In this document: one piece after another, positions 16,619-24,256 of the stretch
Layout of the letters: each line of letters starts with the position of its first letter
Position numbering within the stretch: position 1 is the stretch's first letter
From: an uncultured Sphingomonadaceae bacterium
GTDB taxonomy: Bacteria > Pseudomonadota > Alphaproteobacteria > Sphingomonadales > Sphingomonadaceae
Direction: 5' to 3'
DNA: 42,926 nt
NCBI GenBank assembly: GCA_938003725.1
Contig: CALKXX010000009.1
Span: 1 to 42,926 of the forward strand
Notes under the pieces: generated by a model
Databases searched by the model: none
Seen by the model: the letters and a program-made list of their open reading frames with translations, nothing else
What the model was told of the DNA's origin: nothing
Translations under genes and position numbers: made by a program

Positions 16619-17395
16619 TTAACTGTTCCACCAAGGCCGATCCGTAAAGGGTCGCAAATCGAGCTCATGCGTCCAGGCCGAACGATGCTGCTCTGCCATG
16701 TGGAAATATGTGTCCGCAAGCTTGGCTGGAATGATTAACTCGTCCTTGCCCTGCCCTTTTTCTTCGAGCAGTTTCTTATAACCGTCATCGCCGAGCAAAA
16801 ACTTCCCAAGCGTGTCGGGGGATTCCACCGGACCATCGATAATGATATGGCACACATGGATATTTTTTGGTCCCAATTCGGCGTTCAGACTCTGACACAG
16901 CATACGCCTACCGCCCATGGCTGCTGCATGGCTGTGTTGCCCGGCATTGCCACGCACAGCGGCCGTAGCCGAGGTCACAAGAATAGTGCCTTTGCCTCGT
17001 TTTTCCATGAGGGGAGTGACGCATTTTGCGAGCCGGAACAACGCAAATACAGCAAGCTTCCAGCCCAGTTCAAATGACCGGTGCGGTGTATCTTCCAAAC
17101 TGCGATTGCCGATCTGTGCCCCCAAATTGAACAACAGCACTTCTATCGGACCAATGTCGCGTTCAACAGCTTCTACAAGCTCCTCAAGCGATCCATCTTC
17201 CGTAGCGTCGATCAAATGCCCTGTTGCCTCGCCGCCTGCGATTTCAATATCTGCAATCAGCTTTGCCAAGCCTTTTTCATCGCTGCGCCTGCACAGAACA
17301 GAATGATAGCCTTGTGCAGCAAATTTCTTGCCAACATGACCGCCAATCCCTGCACCGGCGCCAATCACTAGACAAACCGGTTTTCGATCTACCAT
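16619..17395 (-). CDS. Short-chain dehydrogenase/reductase-like protein with non-canonical active site
   Basis: 258 residues with a clear SDR Rossmann fold and the cofactor motif G-A-G-A-G-I-G (residues 12-18). Ser142 of the catalytic triad is kept, but the Y-x-x-x-K pair is H156 and M160 in the expected place (H-S-H-A-A-A-M). The stretch E-L-G-P-K-N-I-H-V-C-H-I-I-I-D-G matches a group of alphaproteobacterial SDRs that also lack the Tyr. It may bind NAD(P) without classical catalysis or use other residues. GGGAG precedes the ATG. It is convergent with the ThDP gene, 23 bases apart. Confidence 0.85.
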   Translation of the reverse strand: MVDRKPVCLVIGAGAGIGGHVGKKFAAQGYHSVLCRRSDEKGLAKLIADIEIAGGEATGHLIDATEDGSLEELVEAVERDIGPIEVLLFNLGAQIGNRSLEDTPHRSFELGWKLAVFALFRLAKCVTPLMEKRGKGTILVTSATAAVRGNAGQHSHAAAMGGRRMLCQSLNAELGPKNIHVCHIIIDGPVESPDTLGKFLLGDDGYKKLLEEKGQGKDELIIPAKLADTYFHMAEQHRSAWTHELDLRPFTDRPWWNS

Positions 17396-17431
17396 GTTTC
17401 ATTCTCCCTTTACGCATTGATTTCATGTCTC

Positions 17432-17448
17432 ACATAATTCGAGCTTGG
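17432..17448. repeat. Element shared with the promoter region of the fasciclin gene (copy 1)
   Basis: ACATAATTCGAGCTTGG matches 15 of 17 bases of the copy at 18795-18811. The ten bases CATGTCTCAC (17424-17433), which overlap its left end, recur exactly at 18770-18779. Both copies sit just upstream of leftward genes (the SDR and the fasciclin lipoprotein). Confidence 0.5.
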
Positions 17449-17499
17449 AAAATAGCATAATTTGGCCCCAGACATGACCAGACATAAAAGGTGGAAACT

Positions 17500-17616
17500 A
17501 TGAAACTCTACATGGTGCCACTCGCGCCCAATCCAACACAGGTGACGTTGTATTTCGCTGAGCGTGAGCAGATGGGCACAGATCTAGGAATTGAACAAGT
17601 CGTGCTTCGTTGGTAG
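17500..17616 (+). pseudogene. Glutathione S-transferase N-terminal remnant
   Basis: An ATG with GGTGG upstream opens a frame of only 38 codons (M-K-L-Y-M-V-P-L-A-P-N-P-T-Q-V and on to L-G-I-E-Q-V-V-L-R-W-stop). This is the first beta-alpha-beta start of the GST thioredoxin-like domain, where a full protein would run about 200-230 residues. After the TAG at 17614 I find no continuation in any frame before the EVE gene begins on the other strand. The most likely reading is a GST gene that lost its 3' end by deletion. The rest of the 17396-17664 gap carries only the SDR promoter region. Confidence 0.6.
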
Positions 17617-17664
17617 GCGCAACAGTCTCAATGTTGGTCATAAGCCAATAGGCGACTTTGAATG

Positions 17665-18075
17665 CTAACCATCACCCATCTCCAAAATCGCACTCCACTC
17701 GCTCTCCGTTACGGGAGCAACTGACAACCGGAACTGCCGGATAATCGCCAGATCTTTCAGCTTGGAATTCAGTTTCATTGCCTTTAACGGAACCGCTTTG
17801 TCCAGTTTGCGCACCGGCTTCACCTTGACGACCACCCAGCGATCCGGGTCAGTTGTGACATCAGGAAAATGCTCCTCGGTTACTTCCATAATACCGACCA
17901 CTTCCAGCCCCTGCCGTGAGTGATAGAAGAAGACCTGATCGCCTTTTTTCATCGCCTTCATATTATTGCTGGCCTGCGCATTTTTTACGCCATCCCAGAT
18001 GCCTTCCTTCTCGGCGACCAGATCATCCCAGCCATATTCATCGGGTTCCGATTTCATCAACCAATATTGCGGCAT
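17665..18075 (-). CDS. EVE-domain (PUA-like) protein, thymocyte nuclear protein 1 family
   Basis: 136 residues that are almost entirely an EVE domain: Y-W-L-M-K-S-E-P at the N terminus, then W-D-G-V-x-N-x-Q-A, G-D-x-x-F-F-Y-H-S and V-G-I-M-E-V. EVE domains are PUA-fold modules thought to bind modified bases in DNA or RNA. The ATG at 18075 is chosen over the TTG at 18081 because AAGGA lies seven bases before it. It stands alone, without a restriction enzyme fused or nearby, so this is the common housekeeping-like version. Confidence 0.9.
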   Translation of the reverse strand: MPQYWLMKSEPDEYGWDDLVAEKEGIWDGVKNAQASNNMKAMKKGDQVFFYHSRQGLEVVGIMEVTEEHFPDVTTDPDRWVVVKVKPVRKLDKAVPLKAMKLNSKLKDLAIIRQFRLSVAPVTESEWSAILEMGDG

Positions 18076-18123
18076 ATCCAATTCCTTTTATGTTGACCGA
18101 TGAATAACTGACTTGCGGCCAAC

Positions 18124-18156
18124 AAAAAAGGCCCCGCCAATGTCGGCGAGGCCTTT
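18124..18156 (-). terminator. Rho-independent terminator of the fasciclin gene
   Basis: On the minus strand GGCCTCGCC and GGCGGGGCC (18153-18145 and 18138-18130) form a 9-bp stem with a 6-base loop and one G-T pair, followed by six T (18129-18124). It lies 20 bases past the fasciclin stop codon and before the EVE gene on the same strand. Confidence 0.85.
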
Positions 18157-18176
18157 CACATGATATTATCCAGCTT

Positions 18177-18749
18177 TTAACCGGGCATCAATACGGTATC
18201 GATGATGTGGAGAACGCCGTTGCTCGATGGGATATCGGCCTTAATCACCATCGCTTTATTGCCGGCACCATCTTCCAGAACGATCTTATCACCGTCCATG
18301 GATGCCTTGATAACGCCGCCTTGCAACGTAGTTATGTTCGCAGCGCCGCCGCCATCGGTGATTGCCTTGGCCAGATCAGCAGACGACATGGTTCCTTCTG
18401 CCAATCCATATTTGGCAATTTTTGCCAGCTCGGCTTTATTGTCGGCTGACATCAGGCTGCTCAATTCATCGGCATCCATCTTGTTGAAGGCATCATTTGT
18501 TGCGGTGAAGGCCGTAAACGGACCGTCATCTTTCAATTCTTCTGCAATCCCGGACAGGCCAACCATCGTGCTGGCGGTGGTCAATTCTTCCTGATCCTGA
18601 ACAACGGCGGTCAGATTCGTTGGCTTGGACTGTTCTTCTGCCACACGCTTGTCATAGATGGCCTGCTCCTCCTCACTCATTTCCGATGAACATGCGGAAA
18701 TAGTCGCCAGAGCAGCGGTCGCTAAAAATATTTTGGAGAGGGTACGCAT
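18177..18749 (-). CDS. Fasciclin-domain lipoprotein
   Basis: 190 residues from the ATG at 18749 (AAGGA upstream). A lipoprotein signal ends in I-S-A-C with Cys20 lipidated, followed by a Glu-rich linker and one FAS1 domain (about 50-190). FAS1 landmarks are G-P-F-T-A-F-T-A-T-N-D-A-F near residue 87 and the H2-like V-L-H-I-I-D-T-V-L-M-P at the end. Bacterial fasciclin proteins act in surface adhesion or matrix contact. The ten bases CATGTCTCAC near 18770 and the element at 18795 resemble the SDR gene's upstream region. Confidence 0.88.
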   Translation of the reverse strand: MRTLSKIFLATAALATISACSSEMSEEEQAIYDKRVAEEQSKPTNLTAVVQDQEELTTASTMVGLSGIAEELKDDGPFTAFTATNDAFNKMDADELSSLMSADNKAELAKIAKYGLAEGTMSSADLAKAITDGGGAANITTLQGGVIKASMDGDKIVLEDGAGNKAMVIKADIPSSNGVLHIIDTVLMPG

Positions 18750-18794
18750 AATATTCCTTTCGTGGACAACATGTCTCACTTGTTTTTAGATCCA

Positions 18795-18811
18795 ACATAA
18801 TTGGAGTTTGG
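18795..18811. repeat. Element shared with the promoter region of the SDR gene (copy 2)
   Basis: ACATAATTGGAGTTTGG, differing from the copy at 17432-17448 at two positions. Here it is separated from CATGTCTCAC (18770-18779) by 15 extra bases, whereas in copy 1 the two parts touch. It lies about 50-60 bases upstream of the fasciclin start. Confidence 0.5.
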
Positions 18812-18874
18812 GGGTGGCCGGAAATAACAGGCTGCGATGTGGAATCAAGTGTTAACGGGACTCGATAACCGGAA

Positions 18875-19636
18875 CTATTTGCCCAAATGGACAAAATCGC
18901 GATCAAAACTTTTCAGGTTCGCACCGCCATCGACACAGATGATCTGGCCGGTCACTGCTTTTGCGTGTGCAAAATATAGCACAGCTTCGGCAATATCCTG
19001 TGCATCGGAAAGTCGTCCCAGCGGCATCATGTCGGTGATATTGGCAAGTTGCTCCTCGCCATATTCGCCTGCAGTAAGGGTAAGCCCCGGCGCGACACCA
19101 TTAACGCGCAGCTTATCTGCGCAGGCGACTGCCAGTGAGCGGATGCTTTGTGCCAGTGCCTGTTTGGAAAGCGTGTAGCTAAGCTGATCACGGTTTGGAT
19201 TGATGATACGTTGATCCAATATGTGAATGACCGCCGCGCGGTCGCTATTTTTCGCGCGTTTTCCCATTTCAGTCGTCAGCTGGACAGGTACCATCATGTT
19301 GATTCTGAGGTGCTTGGCTAGTGTGTCATCATTTAGATTTGCGGCATCATCTTGGCCGAATATCGATGCATTGTTCACAATCAAGTCCGGTGCGCGGCCG
19401 AAATGTGCAACGACATCATCCAACAGCATGGTCGCCGCATTTTCATCGCAAAAGTCCGCGATAAAACCAGCCCAGTCAGCGTCATTTGATTTTAGGGTTT
19501 CGCGCAGACCGTCCTCCGGCTCTGCATCACTATGCCCATGCAAAGCCAGCGCATAACCGGCCTCTGCCAACCGGCCCGCGATAACTGCCCCTACGCGCCG
19601 AACGCCGCCTGTAACCAGCGCCAATGGTGCAGTCAT
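18875..19636 (-). CDS. Pteridine reductase/FolM-like SDR (dihydromonapterin or dihydrofolate reductase)
   Basis: 253 residues with T-G-G-V-R-R-V-G in place of the usual T-G-x-x-x-G-x-G. The Arg in this loop is typical of pteridine reductases such as PTR1 and FolM. The catalytic Ser is replaced by Asp141, with Y154 and K158 following (Y-T-L-S-K), the D-Y-K arrangement of PTR1. It should reduce dihydrofolate or dihydromonapterin with NADPH. The gene overlaps folB by four bases, which supports a pterin role strongly. Other oxidoreductase activities cannot be excluded from sequence alone. Confidence 0.82.
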   Translation of the reverse strand: MTAPLALVTGGVRRVGAVIAGRLAEAGYALALHGHSDAEPEDGLRETLKSNDADWAGFIADFCDENAATMLLDDVVAHFGRAPDLIVNNASIFGQDDAANLNDDTLAKHLRINMMVPVQLTTEMGKRAKNSDRAAVIHILDQRIINPNRDQLSYTLSKQALAQSIRSLAVACADKLRVNGVAPGLTLTAGEYGEEQLANITDMMPLGRLSDAQDIAEAVLYFAHAKAVTGQIICVDGGANLKSFDRDFVHLGK

Positions 19637-20004
19637 TTACGGCTCCGACTCAGTGTAATCCCAATTTCCTCGCCCTTTTCGGCGATCAGCAACTTCACGA
19701 TCTTGACCGTAACCCGCAATATGCTGCGGTCCTGCAAAAACAGGGTCTCAATAATATGATCGGCAACCGCCTCAATCAGTTTGAAATGCACGCCCTCTGG
19801 CAAAGCGGCACTCGCTGCATGCTTCAAATCCATGTAGTTTTTGGATTTTTCGAGCGGTGTATCCGCTTCATATCTTTCCTGCACTTGCAACTCAGCGGCA
19901 ATGGATATGCGCAGTGGTTGCGGTAAATGGGTTTCTTCGGAATAAATCCCGGTCAGGACATCGACGTCGAGATCGTTCACTTCCAATATCAAACTATCTG
20001 TCAT
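19633..20004 (-). CDS. folB: Dihydroneopterin aldolase
   Basis: 123 residues, the normal length of FolB. Recognisable parts are the early T-G-I-Y-S-E-E loop, K-N-Y-M-D-L (Tyr57), F-K-L-I-E-A-V-A-D (Glu78) and the Lys-rich V-K-I-V-K strand ending in E-I-G-I-T-L-S-R. The enzyme cleaves 7,8-dihydroneopterin to 6-hydroxymethyl-dihydropterin and glycolaldehyde in folate synthesis. The downstream FolM-like gene overlaps by four bases. The first loop deviates from the usual H-G-V-x-x-x-E form, but the neighbourhood supports the call. Confidence 0.88.
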   Translation of the reverse strand: MTDSLILEVNDLDVDVLTGIYSEETHLPQPLRISIAAELQVQERYEADTPLEKSKNYMDLKHAASAALPEGVHFKLIEAVADHIIETLFLQDRSILRVTVKIVKLLIAEKGEEIGITLSRSRK

Positions 20005-20040
20005 GCAAACCTTTCACCATGTTGTGCTGAACTTGGCAAG

Positions 20041-20961
20041 CTATGCCTGTGGGAGTTTGGACCAGCGCGCATAGATGGCCGTGGGGAGTAGCAGCCCGCG
20101 CGCCTCTTCGCGCACCGCCAATTCACCAATCTCGATTACACCATCAAGATGTGCCAGTTTTTCGCGCAATAACGAGCCTAGTGCCAGCGCAGACATGCGC
20201 ACGGCATAGACCGTTAGGAACAGGCATTTGCTATCGCTATCCAGCAATTTTCCGCAGCTTTCGATCAGCGGAGCCAAGTCTTCTTCCAGCCGCCAGATCT
20301 CACCATCCGGTCCGCGGCCATATTTTGGCGGATCCAACAGGATCGCATCATAGCGCCGCTCGCGCCGTACTTCACGAGCGGCAAATTTGGCGGCATCATC
20401 AATGATCCAGCGGATAGGGCGCTCGCTCATACCCGACAAAGCGGCATTTTCGCGAGCGGCCATGACTGATTTCTTGGAAGCATCTACATGAACCAAGTTT
20501 GCACCCGCTGCCGACAGCGCCAATGTTCCAACACCCGTATAACCGAACAGGTTCATCACCTGTGGTGCGGTGGAATTTTGACCCGAAGTTGATTCCAGTC
20601 CCTCCAACTCACCCCTGATCCAACGCCATACCGGGTCCATATCAGGGAAGTAGGCAAGATGCCTGAACGGAGTACATTGCGCAGTAAACGTTACCTCTTC
20701 CCAGTTCAGCGGCCAGCCTTCTTTTGGGACAGGTTGGTTGAAATGCCATCGGCCTCCGCCATCTTCATCGGAGGCCGGGATAAACTCACCGTCTGCCTGC
20801 CAGTTGGAATTTGCCGGCGACCACATCGCTTGCGGTTCCGGGCGGATAAAATGGAACTTGCCATAACGTTCAAGCTTCCGGCCATCGCCGCTATCCACCA
20901 ACGCATAATCAGCCCGCGAATCACGGACCATCACAGCGCCTTGATCGCTTATCTCAACCAT
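20041..20961 (-). CDS. Class I SAM-dependent methyltransferase, RlmI/RlmK-like
   Basis: 306 residues. The C-terminal two thirds form a Rossmann methyltransferase with motif I N-L-F-G-Y-T-G-V-G-T and motif IV D-P-P-K-Y-G-R-G-P, as in the RlmI/RlmKL 23S rRNA methyltransferases. The acidic residue after motif I is in V-D-A-S-K. At 306 residues it is shorter than E. coli RlmI (about 396) and seems to lack the N-terminal PUA domain. It probably methylates rRNA. The start overlaps the end of thrC by eight bases, so the two are co-transcribed. Confidence 0.83.
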   Translation of the reverse strand: MVEISDQGAVMVRDSRADYALVDSGDGRKLERYGKFHFIRPEPQAMWSPANSNWQADGEFIPASDEDGGGRWHFNQPVPKEGWPLNWEEVTFTAQCTPFRHLAYFPDMDPVWRWIRGELEGLESTSGQNSTAPQVMNLFGYTGVGTLALSAAGANLVHVDASKKSVMAARENAALSGMSERPIRWIIDDAAKFAAREVRRERRYDAILLDPPKYGRGPDGEIWRLEEDLAPLIESCGKLLDSDSKCLFLTVYAVRMSALALGSLLREKLAHLDGVIEIGELAVREEARGLLLPTAIYARWSKLPQA

Positions 20962-22357
20962 CAGCAGGTGTGGCCCTGGATGTGACGAATTCTTTTACCG
21001 TGTCATAATCTCCCGGCAACTGGTCGCAGGCCTCTTCGCGGTCAAACAGGTCGCCGATCCTGCGCGGTAATGATGGGCGGACGCCCGATGCCCGTTCCAC
21101 CGCATCCCGGAATTTGGCCGGATGGGCAGTCGCCAATGTCACAATCGGGACGGATGGATCAATATCGGCACTGCGCGCCGCTGACAGGCCAATGGCGGTG
21201 TGCGGATCGATCACCTGCCCCGCCTCTTCCTGAGCCCAGCGCATAGCCAGCGACATATCGTCCGGATCGACCCGGTGACTGGTAAATATAGCCGCTGCAG
21301 TTTGCTGCATATCATCATCAATCAGCATTTTCCGACTTTCTTCAAACGCGGCCATTCTTCCGGAGGTCTTCACGCCATCGCGGCCTTCCAGATCAAACAA
21401 CAATCGTTCAAAATTACTACTGATCTGGATATCCATCGACGGCGCTGCGGTGGGAGTAACGGTCCCGGTTGAATAGTCCCCCGAACTGAGCGCGCGATGT
21501 AGTATGTCATTGACGTTGGTTGCCACAATCAATCGCTCAATCGGCAAACCCATTTTGCCCGCTACATAGCCAGCAAATACATCACCAAAATTGCCGGTCG
21601 GGACCGAGAATGCAATCTTGCGATGCGGCGCGCCCAACTGACTTGCAGCAAAGAAATAATAGACGATCTGTGCCATCAACCGCGCCCAATTGATCGAGTT
21701 GACGGCGGAGATTGCAAACTGGTCCGTCACCGTCCGGTCCGCAAACATCCGTTTCACCATCGCCTGCGCATCATCAAAACTGCCATCGATAGCAATATTG
21801 TGAACATTGGGTGCACGCACCGTGGTCATTTGACGCCGCTGTACGTCGGAGATGCGCCCATCGGGATGGAGCATGAAAATGTCGACCTTGTCCCGACCGG
21901 CAAGCGCATCGATGGCCGCGGATCCGGTGTCCCCCGAAGTTGCTCCGACCACCGTGAGATGCTTATCCTGACGCGCGAGAAACTTCTCAAACAACAGCCC
22001 AAGCAATTGCAACGCTACATCCTTAAACGCCAATGTCGGGCCATGGAATAATTCAAGCAACCAGTGCTGGCCATCCAACTGGGCCAAAGGGGTCACGGCG
22101 GAATGCGCAAACCGCCCATAAGCCTGTTCACACAGATCGCGAAGTTCCGTTTCATCTAGCGTATCGCCGACAAATGGAAGCATCACTCTGACGGCTATTT
22201 CGACATAGGAGAGGCCCGCCATCTCGACAATTTCTTGCGATGAGAATTTCGGCCATTTTTTAGGCACATAAAGCCCACCATCGCCGGCCAGTCCCGTCAG
22301 AGTGACCTGCTCAAAATTCAAGGGCGCCGAACCGCCGCGTGTCGAGATATATTCCAT
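20954..22357 (-). CDS. thrC: Threonine synthase
   Basis: 467 residues from the ATG at 22357; a TTG 39 bases earlier would add a tail not seen in the family, which begins M-x-Y-I-S-T-R-G. The PLP lysine is K112 in G-P-T-L-A-F-K-D, and G-A-T-S-G-D-T-G-S-A-A holds the phosphate. It converts O-phosphohomoserine to threonine. It is the longer, gamma-proteobacterial/yeast-type enzyme. The methyltransferase gene follows with overlap. In related genomes thrC often follows SURF1; here an ArsR/SRPBCC pair lies between them (that comparison is from memory). Confidence 0.95.
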   Translation of the reverse strand: MEYISTRGGSAPLNFEQVTLTGLAGDGGLYVPKKWPKFSSQEIVEMAGLSYVEIAVRVMLPFVGDTLDETELRDLCEQAYGRFAHSAVTPLAQLDGQHWLLELFHGPTLAFKDVALQLLGLLFEKFLARQDKHLTVVGATSGDTGSAAIDALAGRDKVDIFMLHPDGRISDVQRRQMTTVRAPNVHNIAIDGSFDDAQAMVKRMFADRTVTDQFAISAVNSINWARLMAQIVYYFFAASQLGAPHRKIAFSVPTGNFGDVFAGYVAGKMGLPIERLIVATNVNDILHRALSSGDYSTGTVTPTAAPSMDIQISSNFERLLFDLEGRDGVKTSGRMAAFEESRKMLIDDDMQQTAAAIFTSHRVDPDDMSLAMRWAQEEAGQVIDPHTAIGLSAARSADIDPSVPIVTLATAHPAKFRDAVERASGVRPSLPRRIGDLFDREEACDQLPGDYDTVKEFVTSRATPADG

Positions 22358-22399
22358 GATGGCCAGCGGGTTAGCCTTAGCTCCGCCATAGGGCAAGTT

Positions 22400-22750
22400 C
22401 TATGCTTCTTGGGACTGACTGCTCCGACCTGTTTCCAGTTGTCTCTTGAGCTTGTCGAGCCTGTCGACTGCCATGGCCGCATGTGGCCCAATCCAGCGCT
22501 CATGAATGGCATGGATCGGCAGTGGATTCAGGTGATTCCAGCGTTCTCTTCCCCGTTTCTCCGGGATAATCAAATCTGCCTGCTCCAGCACCTTGATATG
22601 CTGCATCACCGTGCATCGATCCAGATCGGGAAAATGATCACATAGCGAGCCTGTGGTCAGCGGTTGATCTCTAAGGTCATCCAATATTTGGCGTCGTACC
22701 GGCGACGCCAGTGCCTTGAATATCCGCGTATTTTCATCTGCAATTGACAT
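22400..22750 (-). CDS. ArsR-family (winged-helix) transcriptional regulator
   Basis: 116 residues with the ArsR winged helix: I-F-K-A-L-A-S-P-V-R-R-Q-I-L-D near the N terminus, then the recognition region about residues 45-60 and the wing at K-R-G-R-E-R-W. There is no metal-binding Cys pair, so it is of the SRPBCC-partner type rather than an arsenic sensor. It is divergent from the SRPBCC gene at 22797, a very common pairing in which the regulator controls both. A near-perfect inverted repeat overlaps its start codon. Confidence 0.9.
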   Translation of the reverse strand: MSIADENTRIFKALASPVRRQILDDLRDQPLTTGSLCDHFPDLDRCTVMQHIKVLEQADLIIPEKRGRERWNHLNPLPIHAIHERWIGPHAAMAVDRLDKLKRQLETGRSSQSQEA

Positions 22751-22768
22751 GTTGTATTTTTATAACAT
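22749..22768. promoter_or_regulatory. Inverted repeat, likely operator of the ArsR/SRPBCC pair
   Basis: ATGTTGTA (22749-22756) and TATAACAT (22761-22768) pair at 7 of 8 positions around a four-T spacer. It lies in the 46-base divergent intergenic region and covers the ArsR start codon, well placed to repress both genes. Confidence 0.5.
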
Positions 22769-22796
22769 ATAAGATGTGTAATCAAGGAGAATCAAG

Positions 22797-23270
22797 ATGG
22801 AGCTGAAATTTCAAGTCGCAGCAAGGATCGCAAAGCCGGTGGAAGAAGTCTATGAAGCTGTGGTCAATCCGGACCACCTCTCGGCTTACTTCACCACTGG
22901 TGGCGCCAAAGGCAGGATGGAAAAGGGATCCACCGTGATGTGGGATTTTCATGATTTTCCAGGTCAGTTTCCGGTCAAAGTGATTGATGCGGTTGTCAAT
23001 GAGAAGATTGTTCTCGATTGGGAAGCAACGAACGAAGACGGAACTGCCTGCGACGAGCCGGGTGCCGGCTATGACATCCGGATGACGATGAAATTTGAAT
23101 CTTTGGAGGACGGCCGGACGCTGATAACGATCAATGAGCGCGGCTGGCGTTCGGATGAGGCGGGACTCAAGTCATCCTACGGCAATTGTGAGGGATGGAT
23201 GCAAATGCTCTGTTCCCTCAAAGCCTGGCTTGAACATGGGGTCAATCTGCGGGAAGGATTTTATAGATAA
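22797..23270 (+). CDS. SRPBCC-domain (AHSA1-like) protein
   Basis: 157 residues with the helix-grip fold of the AHSA1/START-like group: I-A-K-P-V-E-E-V-Y-E-A-V near the N terminus, M-W-D-F-H-D-F-P-G in the middle, and a C-terminal helix G-W-M-Q-M-L-C-S-L-K-A-W-L. Such proteins bind hydrophobic ligands; for those paired with ArsR regulators the ligand is usually unknown. AAGGAGAA precedes the ATG at good distance. Its stop lies three bases from the stop of the convergent SURF1 gene. Confidence 0.88.
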   Translation: MELKFQVAARIAKPVEEVYEAVVNPDHLSAYFTTGGAKGRMEKGSTVMWDFHDFPGQFPVKVIDAVVNEKIVLDWEATNEDGTACDEPGAGYDIRMTMKFESLEDGRTLITINERGWRSDEAGLKSSYGNCEGWMQMLCSLKAWLEHGVNLREGFYR

Positions 23271-23273
23271 GCC

Positions 23274-23861
23274 CTAGTCTTCGGAGTTCCGAAAACGCCC
23301 ACGGAGCGCAATTATGAAGATCGCCAACGCAATGCCGGCAAACAGAAACCACTGAACGGCATAAGCCATGTGATTATTAGGGACATCATCCGTCGACGGC
23401 TCTTGGTTTTTGTCCAGACCGGCAACAGGTGTACTGGCAATCAGACGTAATATATTCTGACTATCCGGCGCGATTACTCCCTCGACGCTCCCGCCGTTCC
23501 AGTTCGGATTGTCCGGCCTTTTGGACCAGCCAACCACGACCTGTGCTCCTGGGCCCTCTGCACCCGCCGTTCTGCATTGTGCAATATGTGCCCAGCCAGA
23601 TTCGCCGCGCACGCTTCGTCCGCTCACTGAACGCCAACCAACTACCTCCAGACAATTGACCGATGACTTACGGAAATAAGGCGCGCCTTCTTCCACCGGA
23701 ACTATAGGATAAGCAATCGCCGGCTGATCGGCGGCGGCTTCATACGTCGCCAGCAGGTCGTTCTTCCATTCCGCCCGCTGTAGCTGCCAGACACCCAGAC
23801 CAATCATGGTCGCAACGGCAGCGCCAACAATAATGGTCACAAGGATTGGAAGTTTTTTCAC
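23274..23861 (-). CDS. SURF1-family cytochrome c oxidase assembly protein
   Basis: 195 residues with the SURF1 plan of two membrane helices, one at the N terminus (about 6-25, followed by G-V-W-Q-L-Q-R-A-E-W-K) and one at the C terminus (about 165-185, after H-M-A-Y-A-V-Q-W-F), enclosing a periplasmic domain with G-W-x-x-R. SURF1 helps insert heme a into subunit I. It is shorter than the usual 230-250 residues but has both ends. Last gene of the oxidase operon; its start overlaps DUF983 by four bases. Confidence 0.92.
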   Translation of the reverse strand: MKKLPILVTIIVGAAVATMIGLGVWQLQRAEWKNDLLATYEAAADQPAIAYPIVPVEEGAPYFRKSSVNCLEVVGWRSVSGRSVRGESGWAHIAQCRTAGAEGPGAQVVVGWSKRPDNPNWNGGSVEGVIAPDSQNILRLIASTPVAGLDKNQEPSTDDVPNNHMAYAVQWFLFAGIALAIFIIALRGRFRNSED

Positions 23862-24247
23862 TGCGAATCCTGATCTATTCGGCCCTCATGAGCCTGATTA
23901 CGGTGCTCTGATATCAGCAATATAGCTTTCGAAATACGCAACGAGCCGATAACTGCGCCTATCGTAAGCGGGAACCACAACAGGAAGTGTACCCAAATTG
24001 GCGGGCGGATGTTCAACTCGACGATCATTGCCAGAGCGAGCATCAATCCGCCGACAATCAGGGTCAAAAACGCAGCAGGCCCGTCCCCGACATTATAGTC
24101 GGAATAGTCCTGCCCGCAGGCAGAGCAGCTATCCGCGAAACGTGTGAGTCCGGCAAATAACGTTTTCTGACCACATTCGGGGCACAGACCAAAAAGGGCA
24201 GCGGGAATGAGCTCCGGCTGCCCTTTAGAGAGTTTTGGATTGTTCAA
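23858..24247 (-). CDS. DUF983 membrane protein with zinc ribbon
   Basis: 129 residues. A four-Cys zinc-ribbon-like module (C22, C25, C41, C44 in C-P-E-C-G and C-S-A-C-G) precedes two membrane helices (about 55-77 and 83-103). DUF983 genes are regularly found between cytochrome oxidase subunit III and SURF1 in alphaproteobacteria; their exact role is not established, though a part in oxidase assembly is assumed. Ten bases separate it from ctaE. Confidence 0.9.
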   Translation of the reverse strand: MNNPKLSKGQPELIPAALFGLCPECGQKTLFAGLTRFADSCSACGQDYSDYNVGDGPAAFLTLIVGGLMLALAMIVELNIRPPIWVHFLLWFPLTIGAVIGSLRISKAILLISEHRNQAHEGRIDQDSQ

Positions 24248-24256
24248 GAACGCCGC

